DNA from: Bacteroidales bacterium
Lineage (GTDB): Bacteria; Bacteroidota; Bacteroidia; Bacteroidales; UBA932
Length of the DNA: 64,000 nt
Assembly (NCBI GenBank): GCA_024402115.1
Contig: JAKSJQ010000003.1
Location: 28,602 to 92,601 of the forward strand
Reading direction: 5' to 3'
Below, piece after piece: positions 63,032 to 64,000 of the stretch. The translations under genes were made by a program, and so were the position numbers. The notes below the pieces were generated by a model. The model saw only the letters and a program-made list of their open reading frames with translations, searched no databases and was not told the origin of the DNA. Position 1 is the first letter of the stretch; each line of letters begins with the position of its first letter.

Positions 63032-63181
63032 AGTGTGTTCGCTTTATGGGAATAAGCAAATTTAGGAAAATTCCAGGTCTTTGCGATGTTCTTTCAAAGA
63101 TTTTTCTTTGACATGGCTGTCTGCCGCTCTATTTGAATGATGCTGGCAGGATCAGAATGGCTTAGGCGTCGTTTTGGTGCA

Positions 63182-63503
63182 GCGAACTCAACTTTTCCAG
63201 CATTTTTTTGAGTTCGTGGTAGCATTTGGGCTGTTTGGGCCTGTTTCAGTGTCGCGAACTTAACTATTGGAACGTTTTCTTGAGTTCGCAGCGTGTTTTT
63301 GCCTTTCTGACGTCGTTTGGGTGTCGCGAACTCAACTTTTCCAGCATTTTTTTGAGTTCGCAGCGTGTTTTTGCCTTTCTGACGTCGTTTGGGTGTCGCG
63401 AACTTAAGTTTTCCTGCTTTTTTTGAGTTCGGGGCTTGTTTATAGGCGTACCACCCCTGAATCGGGTAGCGAACTCAACTTTTCTGCGGATTTTTTGAGT
63501 TCG
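63182..63503. repeat. Array 2 of the 72-bp palindromic repeat: five units downstream of RAYT3
   Basis: Units start at 63182, 63254, 63326, 63398 and 63469, so the 72-bp period is kept except for one base at the last unit. The arms are GCGAACTCAA or GCGAACTTAA with TTGAGTTCG. The units at 63254 and 63326 are followed by identical spacers (core GTTTTTGCCTTTCTGACGTC). The end units are more diverged than the middle ones. It fills the 63032-63567 gap together with the terminator at 63519-63548. Nothing else was found between 63032 and 63181. Confidence 0.9.
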
Positions 63504-63518
63504 GGTCGGGGTAAATGA

Positions 63519-63548
63519 AAGAGGCCGACCCGAAAGGGACGGCCTCTT
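63519..63548 (-). terminator. Terminator of the fucI-like gene
   Basis: AAGAGGCCG (63519-63527) and CGGCCTCTT (63540-63548) form a hairpin with an inner CCC/GGG pair. It lies 20 bp past the stop codon of the minus-strand gene. The following T-run is short. Confidence 0.6.
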
Positions 63549-63567
63549 CTGTATGCGAAGAATTCGA

Positions 63568-64000
63568 TTAGATTGCGAATGGGTTCTCGCCTGGATAGAG
63601 CTGACCTGCTGGGAGAGGAGTGTTGATGTCCTCTACGCCGAGCATCTTGAGAGCCTCGAAGAGCACCTTGCCGCAGTGGTCGAATGCATAAGCACCGTGA
63701 TGAGGGAAGTGCTTGCCTACGAGGACGTGGCGATAGAAGCGTGCGAAGCCTGGGATAGCGTGGATACCGATACCGCCGAATGAGCAAGGATCTACATCGA
63801 GGAACTCACCCTGTGCGATGTAAGAAACGAGCTTTGAGTCAGAGTTTGACTGGAGACGGAACATGGTAGACTTGCCTGGCTTGATCTGACCCTCGAGAGT
63901 ACCCTTGGTGATATCTGGGCTCATGAGACGAGCCTGGATGAGCTGGTACTTGATCTTGCAGTCCTTCATGCACTGTGAGCAGGTGTTACCGCAGTGGAAG
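63568..64000 (-). CDS. L-fucose isomerase-like protein (3' part only)
   Basis: The gene runs off the right edge, and the last 143 codons and the stop codon (63568) are visible. The sequence shows FHCGNT at the edge, then TLEGQIKPGKSTMFRLQS, GEFLDVDPCSFGG and IPGFARFYRHVLVGKHFPHHG. These are the metal-site blocks of FucI-type aldose-ketose isomerases. It would convert L-fucose (or D-arabinose) to the ketose in the cytoplasm. A distant relative lies at 29582-30838. The start codon is outside the window. Confidence 0.85.
   Translation of the reverse strand, partial: FHCGNTCSQCMKDCKIKYQLIQARLMSPDITKGTLEGQIKPGKSTMFRLQSNSDSKLVSYIAQGEFLDVDPCSFGGIGIHAIPGFARFYRHVLVGKHFPHHGAYAFDHCGKVLFEALKMLGVEDINTPLPAGQLYPGENPFAI

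Noticed and set aside
61460..63503. CRISPR array reading of the 72-bp repeats
   Set aside because: A 36-bp palindromic repeat with 36-bp linkers resembles a CRISPR layout, but the linkers are conserved between units, the arrays flank a transposase-like gene and no cas gene is near.

Overview
The window looks like chromosome of an uncultured gut-type member of the Bacteroidales. The evidence is a SusC/SusD pair with its own ECF sigma/FecR anti-sigma switch, BACON-domain and TlpA-like lipoproteins, GH97, GH30, CE1 and CE15 carbohydrate-active enzymes, promoters of the Bacteroidetes type (TAnnTTTG -7 box, sometimes with TTG about 20 bp upstream), and almost no Shine-Dalgarno sequences. The DNA is moderately GC-rich. 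The three RAYT/vsr zones look more AT-rich by eye. No rRNA, tRNA or CRISPR locus was seen.

Layout. 1-3.5 kb: 5' part of a CE1-type esterase, then an accessory island. The island holds a REP-associated tyrosine transposase-like gene (RAYT1), an orphan vsr endonuclease and, outside both, two 123-bp palindromic elements in direct orientation. 3.3-13.3 kb: metabolic and repair genes, namely an FAD oxidoreductase, a Tat-exported flavoprotein, a HAD phosphatase, a PfkB kinase, an AlkZ-like glycosylase, a second CE1 esterase, a umuDC-type translesion operon and an acyl-ACP thioesterase. 13.4-14.6 kb: RAYT2 with a double hairpin (BIME-like) upstream. 14.7-23.5 kb: a two-domain esterase, MATE exporter, SDR, lipoprotein, HD hydrolase, and an Lrp-type regulator divergent from metY. 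23.6-34.2 kb: a GH30-GH97 operon divergent from a periplasm-sensing histidine kinase, a fucose-isomerase-like protein, a zinc-peptidase-like lipoprotein, a CE15 esterase and a patatin. 34.2-45.5 kb: sigma factor, FecR, SusC, SusD, BACON lipoprotein and three TlpA-like thiol-disulfide lipoproteins, all in one direction. 45.6-49.7 kb: SIMPL protein, third CE1 esterase, 5'-nucleotidase, crcB. 49.9-60.3 kb: a lipid island with an acyl ligase, a LytTR membrane regulator, FabF-FabZ-FabG-FabI-FabD, biotin carboxylase, biotin carrier and a PccB-type carboxyltransferase. 60.4-64 kb: an alpha/beta hydrolase, RAYT3 between two arrays of a 72-bp palindromic repeat, a small membrane protein and the 3' part of a fucI-like gene.

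The most unusual content is the set of three dissimilar RAYT genes, each beside its own, unrelated palindromic repeat family. The best case is RAYT3, with four repeat units upstream and five downstream, all on a near-exact 72-bp period. The first set also encloses an orphan vsr gene, like a composite mobile unit with a DNA-repair passenger. A second theme is short degenerate tandem repeats of about 20-22 bp (two helical turns) in several intergenic gaps, with a different sequence at each site. A third is the SusCD locus that carries three periplasmic thiol-disulfide lipoproteins and no glycosidase, which suggests a substrate other than a plain glycan.

All calls come from reading the sequence. 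Family names rest on recognised motifs, and no database search was run.
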